Of a stretch of 64,000 bases of DNA, positions 8,618 to 17,227 are shown piece by piece; position 1 is the stretch's first letter, and every line of letters begins with the position of its first letter. Source of the stretch: JBFWRI01 sp050248995 (lineage in GTDB: Bacteria; Pseudomonadota; Alphaproteobacteria; JAIXQD01); contig JBFWRI010000005.1 in the NCBI GenBank assembly GCA_050248995.1, positions 1-64,000 of the forward strand, read 5' to 3'. Made by a program: the position numbers and the translations under genes. The notes below the pieces were generated by a model, which was not told where the DNA came from, did not search any database, and saw only the letters and a list, made by a program, of their open reading frames with translations.

Positions 8618-8847
8618 ACCGGTTTTTGTGGATAGGGTAGTTTTAAGAATCCTTTTTAATCAAAAAATTAAACCCCAAACAAGGCACATAAATGTTCTGA
8701 CAACAAAACAAGCTGTGGCGGTCACGCCACAGGCCCGGTTCATATGGGTAAAAAATAGCGCCCAAGCCTTGCGGCGCATGGCTTTATGCACGATTTTAGC
8801 GGGCAAGGTCTATCACCTTCACTTAAACAACCTGAGGAGAGCCTCAT

Positions 8848-10023
8848 ATGCGTAAAATTCTTCTTGCTACGTCGGCCCTGGTCCTGGCTGCGGGCGCTGC
8901 CCAAGCCGGTGATCTGAAGCTGGAAATGAGCGGCTACGCCGATTTCCGCGCCGGTATCATGAACCAGTCAGATGACGTCGATTATGGCGCGAACGCCGTC
9001 GACACGACCAACCACGACTTTGAAACCGAAGTGAAGCTGGTTGTCGATGCTATCGGCCGCGGCGCTGGCGATTTTGAATATGGCGCACGCGTTTCATTCT
9101 GGAACGGTTCGAACAACAACGATGGTTTCAACGGTGGCCAAGACCAGATCAAGACCCACGATGCCTATGTCTATATGGGCAGCAACTGGGGTCGCGTGAT
9201 CGCCGGTGATCACACGGGTGCTTCCGATATGCTCGTCTACGCTCCGTTCGTCGGACAGGGCCAGATCGACGGCACGTTCACCGATTTCACGGCAAACAAT
9301 ATGCTGTCGCCGTTCTTCCCGGCCTACATCGACAACGAAGAAGTGTCGACCAAGGTCACCTACTACACGCCGGTCGTTTCGGGCTTCCAGCTGGGTGTTT
9401 CCTACATTCCGCAGTTCTATGACTACGGCCAGAACGTCGTGAAATTCAACCAGAACGCTTTCGCCATCTCGAACAACGGCGCGGCTCATCCATACAACCA
9501 TGTTGTGGAAGCGGGTGCGCAATGGCAGGGCAACTTTGATAAGGTCAACGTGACCCTGTCAGGCTTGCTGACCACGGGTGACGCTGAAGCCGAATTCGCT
9601 GCCGCTGGCGGCGTGTTCCAGGATTTCACAGCCTGGGCGCTGGGCGGTCAGCTTGGCTATGCCGGCTTCACGCTTGGTGGCAGCTACTATGATCCGGGTG
9701 ACTTCCTGGCTCTGGTCGGCCAAAACAACGAACAAAGCAGCTGGTCGCTGGGTGCTACGTACGAATTCGGCCAAGCAGCTGTCGGCGTCAGCTACATTCA
9801 GGCTGAAGGCTACGTTAACAACGCTGTTAGCGCGACGACGGGTAATATCGTCCCGGGCTTCTACGTTGAAGATTACACAGCTGTCGGCGTTGGCGGCGAA
9901 TACAAGTGGATGCCGGGTCTGACGACCTCGGTTGACGCTGTGTTCTTCGATCAGGATGCAGCTGGTGTCGCCAACGACAACGATGGCAACATCTTCCTGC
10001 TCAGCCAACGCGTAGACTTCTAG
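8848..10023 (+). CDS. Outer-membrane porin
   Basis: This 391-residue protein has a 20-residue signal peptide ending AQA, then alternating amphipathic strands typical of 16-stranded general porins (GYADFRAG, LGVSYIPQFYDYG, VGVGGEYKW). The last residue is Phe (SQRVDF), the signature recognised by the BAM complex. It should form a diffusion pore for small hydrophilic solutes. The ATG follows a strong AGGAGA ribosome site, a strong terminator closes the transcript, and the gene stands alone, consistent with high single-gene expression. Confidence 0.88.
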   Translation: MRKILLATSALVLAAGAAQAGDLKLEMSGYADFRAGIMNQSDDVDYGANAVDTTNHDFETEVKLVVDAIGRGAGDFEYGARVSFWNGSNNNDGFNGGQDQIKTHDAYVYMGSNWGRVIAGDHTGASDMLVYAPFVGQGQIDGTFTDFTANNMLSPFFPAYIDNEEVSTKVTYYTPVVSGFQLGVSYIPQFYDYGQNVVKFNQNAFAISNNGAAHPYNHVVEAGAQWQGNFDKVNVTLSGLLTTGDAEAEFAAAGGVFQDFTAWALGGQLGYAGFTLGGSYYDPGDFLALVGQNNEQSSWSLGATYEFGQAAVGVSYIQAEGYVNNAVSATTGNIVPGFYVEDYTAVGVGGEYKWMPGLTTSVDAVFFDQDAAGVANDNDGNIFLLSQRVDF

Positions 10024-10051
10024 TCTTAGTGTAAGCTAAAGAACAAGTTAG

Positions 10052-10084
10052 CGGGCGGTTCTTCGGAACCGCCCGTTTTCTTTT
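10052..10084 (+). terminator. Rho-independent terminator of the porin gene
   Basis: A perfect 10-base-pair GC-rich stem (CGGGCGGTTC / GAACCGCCCG) with the stable UUCG tetraloop is followed by TTTTCTTTT, starting 29 bases after the porin stop. Confidence 0.92.
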
Positions 10085-10119
10085 GCCTGAAAGTATTCCG
10101 GCATGCTTTCTGCTGGATT

Positions 10120-10917
10120 ATGAGCCTTTCTTTTTCAGAGCTTGTGGCGTGTACGCTTAGCGGCAGCTGGAATAAAAAGTGGCGCACACCGCAATCGCCG
10201 CTGGTGCGGGGCGCCGCTTTGCCGGCGCTGCCCGCCGCGCTGCGCGATGAAATGGCGTGGCTGGAGCGTGTCAGCGGCGGTGTGGCTGTCGTTTACGGCG
10301 GCTGTTTTGGTGATGGCATGACGGGCCGCACACCCAAGGATTACGACCTGACCATCATCGCACCGCACCACCCGCTGGTAACGATGGGGAAAATCATTTT
10401 TGCCGCCGTCAATGCCGGCAAGTCCTTCGGCCGCTATCTGTGGCGCCACTCACTGCCATGGAAACGCGTGCGTCTGAAAACAGTCGCCGGGCTGCTGGAT
10501 ATGGGCTGTATACAGCATAAGGGCGACCCGGAAGAACTGCTGCATGCGATTGCCGATAACGCTGACTTCGGGGTGATTGCCGCAGCCGCAACGCTGCGTG
10601 GAAGTTACGTCACCCAACGCTTTCTTGACGAACATGAACGCAAGGTGCTGCGCTGTCGTGCGCTGAAGACCGTGCGTGATTACCGTAATGGTGTTTATAA
10701 GAGGCTGCCCAAATATGCCGGCATAAAGTATGCCGGCTGGCCGCTAGAATTTGAATCGGCTGCCGACGCGCGTTATTTCAGCTGGGCTGTCCAGCGCCGC
10801 TATACGCTGCCGGGCCTGTTAAGCAACAACGGGCAGTCAGCGATGTATGATTTCGTCGAGCAGCATTATCTGCCGCGCTTTGGCATGAAGCGCCCGCGTC
10901 CCAGCGTAACCCCCTAA
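10120..10917 (+). CDS. Putative nucleotidyltransferase-fold protein
   Basis: This 265-residue soluble protein is not one I recognise by name. Residues 60-76 read GGCFGDGMTGRTPKDYD, which fits the polymerase-beta nucleotidyltransferase motif hG[G/S]...DxD, as in CCA-adding and poly(A) polymerases. A nucleotide-transfer activity on an unknown substrate is therefore inferred. The C-terminal half (YRNGVYKRLPKYAGIKYAGWP, rich in Arg and Tyr) could bind nucleic acid. It follows the porin terminator and converges with the next gene, overlapping it by four bases. Confidence 0.5.
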   Translation: MSLSFSELVACTLSGSWNKKWRTPQSPLVRGAALPALPAALRDEMAWLERVSGGVAVVYGGCFGDGMTGRTPKDYDLTIIAPHHPLVTMGKIIFAAVNAGKSFGRYLWRHSLPWKRVRLKTVAGLLDMGCIQHKGDPEELLHAIADNADFGVIAAAATLRGSYVTQRFLDEHERKVLRCRALKTVRDYRNGVYKRLPKYAGIKYAGWPLEFESAADARYFSWAVQRRYTLPGLLSNNGQSAMYDFVEQHYLPRFGMKRPRPSVTP

Positions 10918-11318
10918 ACGTTGATTTTACCTATATCCGGCGGCGCGGGGTTATGTGCTACTTCCTGCGGCGCAGCCGCTGTGGCAACGTCGGTCGTCTC
11001 GTCGCCGATGCCGAACAATTCGCCGAACACTGCGCTGGCCAGCGAGAAGAGCATGCCGATCGGCCCGCCGTACAAAGCGCCGCCGGCAACCTGCGCGCCG
11101 ACGCTGGCCTCGTCGCCTGTTACGGCGCGATAGATACTGCTGATTACTGGGATGTGCTGCAGCGGGTTGATGATATCGATGATATCCTCGAACGATGTCT
11201 CGGCCTGTGTTGCAATCGAATAAGGTGATGCGGCACCGTTGCCCGTGAACTTGCTGACAATGCCTTCGCTGCGATCGGGCAGCGGGGTAATCGTCAGTAT
11301 GGGGATTCTATCAACCAT
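10914..11318 (-). CDS. Hypothetical protein with a Gly/Ala-rich hydrophobic segment
   Basis: This 134-residue protein has a central block, INPLQHIPVISSIYRAVTGD, followed by VAGGALYGGPIGMLFSLASAVFGELFG. The same order (helical 'IYRAVTGDE' then a glycine-rich stretch that could insert in a membrane) occurs in small uncharacterised alphaproteobacterial proteins, from memory only. There is no signal peptide. Function is unknown. It diverges from the winged-helix regulator, and the gap between them carries a structured RNA candidate. Confidence 0.55.
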   Translation of the reverse strand: MVDRIPILTITPLPDRSEGIVSKFTGNGAASPYSIATQAETSFEDIIDIINPLQHIPVISSIYRAVTGDEASVGAQVAGGALYGGPIGMLFSLASAVFGELFGIGDETTDVATAAAPQEVAHNPAPPDIGKINV

Positions 11319-11330
11319 CTCTCACATTCC

Positions 11331-11492
11331 TGCTTGGCGGCCCTGCCGCCAACATCCCTGCCCAGCAGGGGTGGTAGAATAGGGGCGGTGCTCCGACGGG
11401 CGGGGTTTGGGATAGGGGTTGTTCTTACGAGGCGGTAAGAACGGTTCCCGCCGGAGACCGTGGCTTAAGAACTGCAACCCCCATGCCAAACA
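11331..11492 (+). ncRNA. ssrS: Structured RNA, candidate 6S RNA
   Basis: The gap folds into a long rod. CGGT and CTCC at 11386-11394 plus GGCGGG at 11399-11404 pair with CCCGCC, GGAG and ACCG at 11447-11460. The tip contains the hairpin TTCTTAC/GTAAGAA (11422-11441), and TTGGC (11334-11338) can close with GCCAA (11485-11489). The 3' side GGAGACCGTGGCTTAAGAAC then TGCAACC resembles the conserved 6S segment (E. coli CCGAGAAGCCTTAAAACTGC), and about 160 bases is the usual 6S size. 6S RNA traps the housekeeping RNA polymerase. Ends are approximate and the class needs a covariance-model test. Confidence 0.45.
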
Positions 11493-11574
11493 AAAATACT
11501 GAAATAACATTACGAAACAATATGTTAGACCGTTACGGCTTGCTTCTTTCGGGGTCTGGGGCAGAATTGCCGCC

Positions 11575-12228
11575 ATGGCTAACGGCAAGAATATCCTGCT
11601 TTACGAACCCGAAGATGCGGTGCGCGGCGCATTGGCGGAAGCATTGGGCGCTATCGGTTTTAATGTGACGCCGGTGACAAAAATTCCGACCGTATTGCCC
11701 GAAGGCGCGTGGCTGGTTGCCGGCGGCAATGATCCGCTAACACTCACGGCGATGCTGCGCGAGCGCTCAGGAGAGAAAAGCGGTGCGACCGAAAGTTTTC
11801 AGGCGCCGTGCTTTCACCTGCTGCCGGCAAATGAATCCAGCGACGGTTCTGTATACGGCATCCAGAAACCTTTTCGCCTGTACGACTTCGCAGCGCAGAT
11901 GCTGCGCCTGACAAGCGCGCCGCGCGATGTGTCAGTTGGCCCGCACCGTCTGTCGCCGAACCGGCGCCAGCTACACTTCGCTGACGGGCCGAAGCGCGAT
12001 CAGGTATTGGCGCTGACCGAAAAGGAAGTGGCGATTTTGCTATGTCTTGCCGAGTCGAAAACGCCGGTGCCGCGCGACGAACTGCTGCATAAAGTCTGGG
12101 GCTATCACCCCGATGCCACCACGCATACACTGGAAACACATATCTACCGCCTGCGGCAGAAAATCGAAGACAACCCCGACCAACCCCAGCTTCTGGTGAC
12201 CAAGGATGCCGGCTACCACATTGCGTAA
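11575..12228 (+). CDS. OmpR/PhoB-type winged-helix regulator with degenerate receiver domain
   Basis: The C-terminal 100 residues are a clear OmpR-type DNA-binding domain (LTEKEVAILLCLAES, then THTLETHIYRLRQKIE and a final KDAGYHI). The N-terminal 110 residues have a receiver-like start (ILLYEPEDAVRGALAEAL) and the switch-region KPF..YDF near residue 100, but no Asp where the phosphorylation site belongs (AWLVAGGND). It is probably phosphorylation-independent. No histidine kinase is adjacent. It overlaps the M15 peptidase gene by 23 bases, so the two are co-expressed. Confidence 0.8.
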   Translation: MANGKNILLYEPEDAVRGALAEALGAIGFNVTPVTKIPTVLPEGAWLVAGGNDPLTLTAMLRERSGEKSGATESFQAPCFHLLPANESSDGSVYGIQKPFRLYDFAAQMLRLTSAPRDVSVGPHRLSPNRRQLHFADGPKRDQVLALTEKEVAILLCLAESKTPVPRDELLHKVWGYHPDATTHTLETHIYRLRQKIEDNPDQPQLLVTKDAGYHIA

Positions 12229-12742
12229 TCTTGTCGCCTTTGCCGCACTGCTGGCGGCAACATCGTGCGCCAGTTATGAAAGCGGGTCGCGCTATATCAA
12301 CCTTGTTTACTATCCGGGCGGCGAGCGGGTGAAGGGCATTTATAAAACCAACGGCAGTTACGACAAATCGATGATGCGCAGGATCAACACGCTGTTTCGC
12401 GACCGCACGGCAAACGAGGAAGAGGAGATCGACCCGCGCCTAATCGATCAGATCAACGACCTGCTGTCGGCTCTTGCGCTGCCCGAAGATACGGAAGTCC
12501 AACTTGTTTCAGGCTTCCGTGATCCGCAGCGCAATGCCGAACTGGCGCGCACCAACAAAAGCGTGGCGCGTGAAAGCCTGCACACCAAGGGGCAGGCGGC
12601 CGATATCCGCATCGAAGGCATTTCCGCTAATGCTGTCGCGGCGGTGGCCAAAACCATGCAGGGTGGCGGCGTTTCCTATTACCCGAAAACCAATCATATT
12701 CATGTAGATACGGGCGCCGTGCGCAGCTGGACGGCGAGATAG
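12206..12742 (+). CDS. Peptidase M15A_3-family lipoprotein (YcbK/DUF882-like)
   Basis: This 178-residue protein has a signal sequence ending LLAATSCAS, so it may be a lipoprotein with Cys near residue 21. The zinc-peptidase motifs are in order: VSGFRDPQRN, SLHTKGQAADIR (zinc-binding His and Asp) and NHIHVDTG (third ligand). Relatives cut peptidoglycan peptides or remodel the wall. The length is right for the family. It starts inside the regulator gene and may respond to the same signal. Confidence 0.85.
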   Translation: MPATTLRNLVAFAALLAATSCASYESGSRYINLVYYPGGERVKGIYKTNGSYDKSMMRRINTLFRDRTANEEEEIDPRLIDQINDLLSALALPEDTEVQLVSGFRDPQRNAELARTNKSVARESLHTKGQAADIRIEGISANAVAAVAKTMQGGGVSYYPKTNHIHVDTGAVRSWTAR

Positions 12743-12743
12743 C

Positions 12744-13631
12744 CTAGCGCTTCATGCGCTGTTCAAAGAATTGGTAGGCAACAAGGCTGCCCAGCACCAG
12801 CGCCATGCCCGCGTACTGGCTGCCCGTTAGAATCTCGTTGATCAGCCATACCGATGCCAGCGATGTGAAGATGGGCTCCATCTTCATGATCATACTGAAG
12901 TTGAAAGAACCCAGTTTCGCGATGCCATAAAATGTACCACAGGTACCAAGCGCGGAAACAAGACAGGCAAGGTAAACCGAGTCCATGCCCTCGGCCGAAG
13001 GCAGCACGGGCATTTCGTAAAAACACAGCAGCAGCGAAAGGACGCCGGCTACCAGAAACGCCTGCGCGCCAACAACAGCGGGGTCGGCCTGTTTCAGCTG
13101 GTTGCCATAGACATACATGCGACCGGTCACGAACAGGGCGCCGGTAAAGGCAAGAGCGATACCGACAAGGCTTATATCGGCGTCGGTTTCCCACACGCCG
13201 ACCGCGAACGACAGGCCGATGATGGCAAGAATGGAAAAGGCAAGCGCATACCACGACAGCGCCATTTCCTTCTTCCATACCAGCAGGCCCAGCAGCATCA
13301 GCGTGTGGCTGAAGACGATGATAATCATCACCGGGCCGGGGATGAACAGCAGCGAGAAGTAAATCGTCGTGATCGACAATGCCTGCATCGCGCCGCCATA
13401 CAGAACGCTGCGCCACTCATATGGCTGCGGCCAGATGTTCTTGCGGCCCACGAAGCACAGTAGCAGCATGGCCAGTGCCCGCGCCCATACCGTGGCGATA
13501 ATCAGCAGGACAGCATTAGCACCGAACGCATAGGCCCCGCGCGCTGCCGGCGGATAAAAGCCGAAAGCAATGGCCGTCGTCAGCGCGAACAGAAGGCCGT
13601 GAAGCGTTGCAGGTTCTATGAACTTTTTCAT
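12744..13631 (-). CDS. EamA/DMT-family transporter
   Basis: This 295-residue protein has about ten predicted membrane helices in two EamA repeats, the architecture of drug/metabolite transporters. Typical features are the first-helix GFYPPAARGAYAFGANAV segment and the final repeat containing MKMEPIFTSLASVWLINEIL. The substrate cannot be read from the sequence; relatives export metabolites or amino acids. It ends one base from the convergent M15 gene and lies just downstream of the HAD hydrolase, three bases away, so it is probably in one operon with it. Confidence 0.85.
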   Translation of the reverse strand: MKKFIEPATLHGLLFALTTAIAFGFYPPAARGAYAFGANAVLLIIATVWARALAMLLLCFVGRKNIWPQPYEWRSVLYGGAMQALSITTIYFSLLFIPGPVMIIIVFSHTLMLLGLLVWKKEMALSWYALAFSILAIIGLSFAVGVWETDADISLVGIALAFTGALFVTGRMYVYGNQLKQADPAVVGAQAFLVAGVLSLLLCFYEMPVLPSAEGMDSVYLACLVSALGTCGTFYGIAKLGSFNFSMIMKMEPIFTSLASVWLINEILTGSQYAGMALVLGSLVAYQFFEQRMKR

Positions 13632-13634
13632 CGA

Positions 13635-14246
13635 CTATCGCAAGTCCACGCCCAGTTTTTGCAGTTCGGACAGGAATTGCTCGAAACTTTCGTAAACAAA
13701 GGTATTGATACCAAGCGCCTGCGCGCCCGTCAGGCGGTCAGGGTTGTCGTCGGAGTAAACCAATTCGTCTGGCTTTACTTCCAGGAACTGCAGCAGCGCC
13801 TGATAGATTTCCTTATACGGTTTCGTTTGCCCGATCTCGTGCGACGAGACGATAACATCGAAGTCATCGTTCAGTTTGTAGCGTTCGACCAGCGGCGGCA
13901 GGCGTATGGCGTTGTTGTTTGTGCACACACAGGTCTTGAAGCTTTTCTGCCGCGCCTTCAGGACGGCGGCGCGCACATCGGGGTTGATTTCGTAATCGCG
14001 GATCCAGCGGTCGGCCAGTTCCTTGTCAGAAGCCGTGATGCCGGTCATGGCGCGGGCGCGGTCCCAGAAAGCAGACGGGCTGATTTGGCTGCGCACCAGC
14101 TTTGCCATTTCCGGGCTGCGGTACATCAGCTCGTCAACGGCTTCCTTGTTGCCGCCGAATTCTGTCACCAGTGCCTGATGGAATGAATTCTTGCCGCGCG
14201 GTGTGAAGTAAACACCATCAAGGTCAAAACAAATCGCTTTAATCAT
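13635..14246 (-). CDS. HAD-superfamily hydrolase
   Basis: The 203-residue protein shows HAD motif I (CFDLDGVYF, nucleophile Asp), motif II (CVCTNNNA, with Thr in the Ser/Thr position), a Lys (QTKPYKEIY) and motif IV (YSDDNPDRLTGA). These define a phosphatase or related phosphotransferase; the substrate is unknown. The acceptor residue two after the nucleophile is Asp (DLD), as expected for phosphatases. It overlaps the end of the upstream OGT-like gene by four bases, so the two are translationally coupled. Confidence 0.85.
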   Translation of the reverse strand: MIKAICFDLDGVYFTPRGKNSFHQALVTEFGGNKEAVDELMYRSPEMAKLVRSQISPSAFWDRARAMTGITASDKELADRWIRDYEINPDVRAAVLKARQKSFKTCVCTNNNAIRLPPLVERYKLNDDFDVIVSSHEIGQTKPYKEIYQALLQFLEVKPDELVYSDDNPDRLTGAQALGINTFVYESFEQFLSELQKLGVDLR

Positions 14247-15964
14247 GTCTTATGTCCGCTGATGATTTTAAGAAGAGCCTCTTCCCATGCTTTAACCCAG
14301 CGCGGCGTATCAAACAAGGCGCAGCTGCCGCGCACGTTGCCAAGATGCATCCTTAGGCGCGTCCGTTCGCCCGGGTTGTCGATCAGTTCCATGATCTTGT
14401 TCTCATAGGCGGCAGGCGTGGTGGTCACCAGCTCTGGCAGGCCCACGTTGGTCAGCAGGCTGGCGGCAACGCGGCTTGGATAGGTTTGCCCGGCCAGTGT
14501 AACGACAGGCGTGCCGGCCCACAGCGCATCGCTGGTGGTGGTGTGTCCGCCGTACGGGCAGGTGTCCATCACGATATCGACAGTACGATAGCGCGCCAGA
14601 TGTTCGTCGTTCGCCGCCAGCGGGGCGAAAAACAGGCGCGCCGGGTCAACGCCGGCTTTTTCGGCTTCACGACGCAGGTTGTCTTCGGCGTGCTTCACGC
14701 TCTGGAACAGCCACAGCACGGTATCGGGTCGCGCTTTCATGATGTCCATCCAGATGGCGAACATCTCGGGCGTAATCTTGTACGTCTGGTTGAAAACGGC
14801 CAGCACGGTTTTGTCATCTGGTAAACCATAAGCGCTGCGCGGCTTGGTGTCGGCAATGGGGCGCACGCGGTCGTTGATCTGGTAACTGCCGGGCATGCGG
14901 ATCAGCTTTTCCGTGTAATGCGCTTCGCAGCCCGGCGGCGTCACGATGTCATCGCCAACCAGGTAATCGATGAAGCTGGCACCAATCGTGCCCGGGTGCC
15001 CAAGATAGTGGATCTGGATGGGTGCCGGGCGCTGCGCCAGAACCGCCAGCGCGTGATTGCGCGTGTGACCCTTCAGATCGACCAGCACATCCACATCATA
15101 GCCGCGTATTGCGTTGACAACATCGGGCAGGGGCATGTTCTTCAGGTCGATAAAGTGTTCCGCCGTATCCTTGATACGCTGGCGGATGGCGGATTCGTCG
15201 TCGCCACCATAGGAAAAGCAGAAGGTTTCGAAAAACGTCTTGTCGTGCAGTGCGAACAGCTCGGCGATCAGGAACGCGGTGGCATGGAAGTGGATATCGG
15301 CCGACAGATAGCCGATGCGGATGCGTCGGCCGGTGACCGGCTTCGGTACGGGCCGCGGCGCGCTTTGCGGGAAGCGCGTGCGGCAGAAGTATTCGGCAAC
15401 CTGCCGCTGGAAAGCGGGGTCGGCGCTGATAACCGTGGCGACGGCGGGCGTGATGTCGCTGATGGCAAAGTCGGGCAGGGGCTCTGACCAGTCGCACAGG
15501 TCGCGCTTGCCCAGCCAGTAATTACCGGTGATTTCGGGCGCCTTGGCGCCTTTGGCCAGTGCCCGGCCCATGGCTTCCACGGCCTTGGGTTTGTCTTTCA
15601 TCTGTTCATAAATCTCGCTCAGCAGCACGAAGGCTGCGGCGCCCGGCATGACTGCGATGAAATCTTCAAGAATCTTTACCGCGTCGTCAAAACGCTTCAG
15701 CTGTGTCAGCGAGCGCACCTTGTTCAGTACGACTTCCGGTGTGTTCTTGCGATTGGCCAGCACCTTGTCGAAGAACACGACAGCGGCTTCATTGTCGCCC
15801 GTCAGCTGCGCGTGGATACCGCGCAGCGCATTGAAGTTGGCGTCGTCAGGTGCCTGTTCCAGCAAGCGGGCGGCCTCGGCATAGGCCCCGGCCTGCAGGG
15901 CGCGCGTGGCGCGTTCGTGCAAAGCCTGTGGCGAAAACGTGGCCGAGGGTGAAACAGGGCTCAT
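14243..15964 (-). CDS. TPR-containing O-GlcNAc-transferase-like (GT41) protein
   Basis: The first 150 or so residues are TPR-like helical repeats, followed by the GT41 catalytic region: RIRIGYLSADIHFHATAFL, a DLKGHT segment, the PIQIHYLGHPGT block, and the nucleotide-sugar site DTCPYGGHTTTSDALWAGTPVVT. This is the SPINDLY/OGT family, which in bacteria glycosylates proteins, often adhesins or flagellins, or surface polymers; acceptor and sugar are inferred only. The length of 573 residues is normal. It heads the minus-strand group OGT, HAD, transporter. Confidence 0.85.
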   Translation of the reverse strand: MSPVSPSATFSPQALHERATRALQAGAYAEAARLLEQAPDDANFNALRGIHAQLTGDNEAAVVFFDKVLANRKNTPEVVLNKVRSLTQLKRFDDAVKILEDFIAVMPGAAAFVLLSEIYEQMKDKPKAVEAMGRALAKGAKAPEITGNYWLGKRDLCDWSEPLPDFAISDITPAVATVISADPAFQRQVAEYFCRTRFPQSAPRPVPKPVTGRRIRIGYLSADIHFHATAFLIAELFALHDKTFFETFCFSYGGDDESAIRQRIKDTAEHFIDLKNMPLPDVVNAIRGYDVDVLVDLKGHTRNHALAVLAQRPAPIQIHYLGHPGTIGASFIDYLVGDDIVTPPGCEAHYTEKLIRMPGSYQINDRVRPIADTKPRSAYGLPDDKTVLAVFNQTYKITPEMFAIWMDIMKARPDTVLWLFQSVKHAEDNLRREAEKAGVDPARLFFAPLAANDEHLARYRTVDIVMDTCPYGGHTTTSDALWAGTPVVTLAGQTYPSRVAASLLTNVGLPELVTTTPAAYENKIMELIDNPGERTRLRMHLGNVRGSCALFDTPRWVKAWEEALLKIISGHKT

Positions 15965-16017
15965 GGCCGCGATAGTATTGAAAACAGCACCCCTGTTCCA
16001 CCTAGTATTTTGTATAA

Positions 16018-16674
16018 ATGCCGCTATTTTGGTGGCGCATGTCGCCCTTCCTGACCCGTCAGCCCCAGCCCTATCGGCCTCGCGCCGCTGACCTGCTGGA
16101 AGAATTCATTCAGACGACCGAACACGAAAAGCTGAGCCTAGAGCACCTGATGAGCGCGCTGGGCCATCGTGCGTTCGGCGTTGCTATCCTTGTATTTGCG
16201 CTGGCGAATATCCTGATCGCCAATATTCCCGGCATCTCGACCATTCTCAGCATACCGTTGATGATTTTTTCGCTGCAGATGATGTGGGGCGTGCATCACC
16301 CGTGGCTGCCGAAGAAGCTGGCGCAGCGCGAATTCGATCGTGCGACCTTTGAACGCATGCTGCGTCGTGCCGCCGGCGTCATGCGCAAGATTGAAGTGTT
16401 CATTAAGCCGCGCCTGCTTTTTCTGGTCATCAAGAACGACAAGGTCCTGGGTTTTATCTGCCTGCTTCTCAGTATCGTGCTGGCTTTGCCGATCTTATTC
16501 GGTAACTGGCTGCCGGCATGGGGTCTTGTCTTCATTTCACTGGCGATGATTGAACGTGACGGGTTGCTGATCCTGATCGGTCTTTTGTTCGGTGTGGCCG
16601 CTGTTGCCTATGCCATCGCGTTTTACTCGGGCTTTGCCTATCTGATGAAGTGGCTGGTACAATATGGCTGGTGA
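16018..16674 (+). CDS. exoD: ExoD-family membrane protein
   Basis: The protein matches ExoD (Exopolysaccharide synthesis, PF06055): an N-terminal cytoplasmic segment (LLEEFI, then EHEKLSLEHLMSALGHRAFG) and several membrane helices, with the GHRAF, IPGISTILSIPL and LPAWGLVFISLAMIERDG blocks. ExoD affects exopolysaccharide production and alkaline tolerance in rhizobia; the molecular activity is unknown. The start could be ATG 16018 or 16039; neither has an obvious ribosome site. It overlaps the cytochrome b561 gene by 11 bases. Confidence 0.8.
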   Translation: MPLFWWRMSPFLTRQPQPYRPRAADLLEEFIQTTEHEKLSLEHLMSALGHRAFGVAILVFALANILIANIPGISTILSIPLMIFSLQMMWGVHHPWLPKKLAQREFDRATFERMLRRAAGVMRKIEVFIKPRLLFLVIKNDKVLGFICLLLSIVLALPILFGNWLPAWGLVFISLAMIERDGLLILIGLLFGVAAVAYAIAFYSGFAYLMKWLVQYGW

Positions 16675-17227
16675 CGTCAGACGCGTCTATGTGTGGGACC
16701 GCGTTGTCCGGCTGTGTCATATTCTTTTGATCATCGGTGTTATCAGCGCCTATATAAGCCATGAACTTGACCTGATGACATGGCATATGTGGAACGGCTA
16801 TACCATCGCGGCTGTGCTTGTGCTGCGCATCATCTGGGGCTTTGCCGGCACGGAAAATGCGCGCTTCGCTTCGTTTCTGACGGCTCCGCGCCGTGTGTGG
16901 GAATACGTTACAACCTGGCCGCAGCAGGCAGTGCCGCTGGGCCATAACCCGCTGGGCGGCTATGCGGTACTGGCGCTGCTGGGGGCCCTGCTGGTCCAGG
17001 TAACAACGGGGCTATTCTCGACCAGCGACGAAGTTGCCGAAGGTCCGTTTTATCAATATATCAGCTATGATGCGGGCGAGTGGCTCACGGATATGCATGA
17101 AGCTAATTTCTTTTATATCCTGTTGCCGCTGATCGCCCTGCACATCGCGGCTATCATCGTGTACTGGCGCGTCAAGCGCGCCAACCTGGTGACACCGATG
17201 ATCACCGGCTACAAGAAAATATCCTAG
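16664..17227 (+). CDS. Cytochrome b561-family membrane protein
   Basis: This 187-residue protein has four membrane helices with histidines placed to bind two b-type hemes: VRLCH in helix 1, MTWHMWNG in helix 2, and ADMHEANFF-type plus ALHIAAI in the last helices. Relatives carry electrons between quinone and periplasmic acceptors. It overlaps exoD by 11 bases and converges with a cytochrome c' gene, overlapping it by four bases. A functional link between the two cytochromes is suggested only by position. Confidence 0.85.
   Translation: MAGDVRRVYVWDRVVRLCHILLIIGVISAYISHELDLMTWHMWNGYTIAAVLVLRIIWGFAGTENARFASFLTAPRRVWEYVTTWPQQAVPLGHNPLGGYAVLALLGALLVQVTTGLFSTSDEVAEGPFYQYISYDAGEWLTDMHEANFFYILLPLIALHIAAIIVYWRVKRANLVTPMITGYKKIS

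Noticed and set aside
11421..11442. Stand-alone terminator GTTCTTAC/GTAAGAAC
   Set aside because: No T-run follows, and the stem is better explained as the tip of the larger RNA structure at 11331-11492.
13599..14186. A 195-codon open frame on the plus strand within the HAD gene region
   Set aside because: It is antisense to a HAD hydrolase with all four motifs and has no recognisable features.
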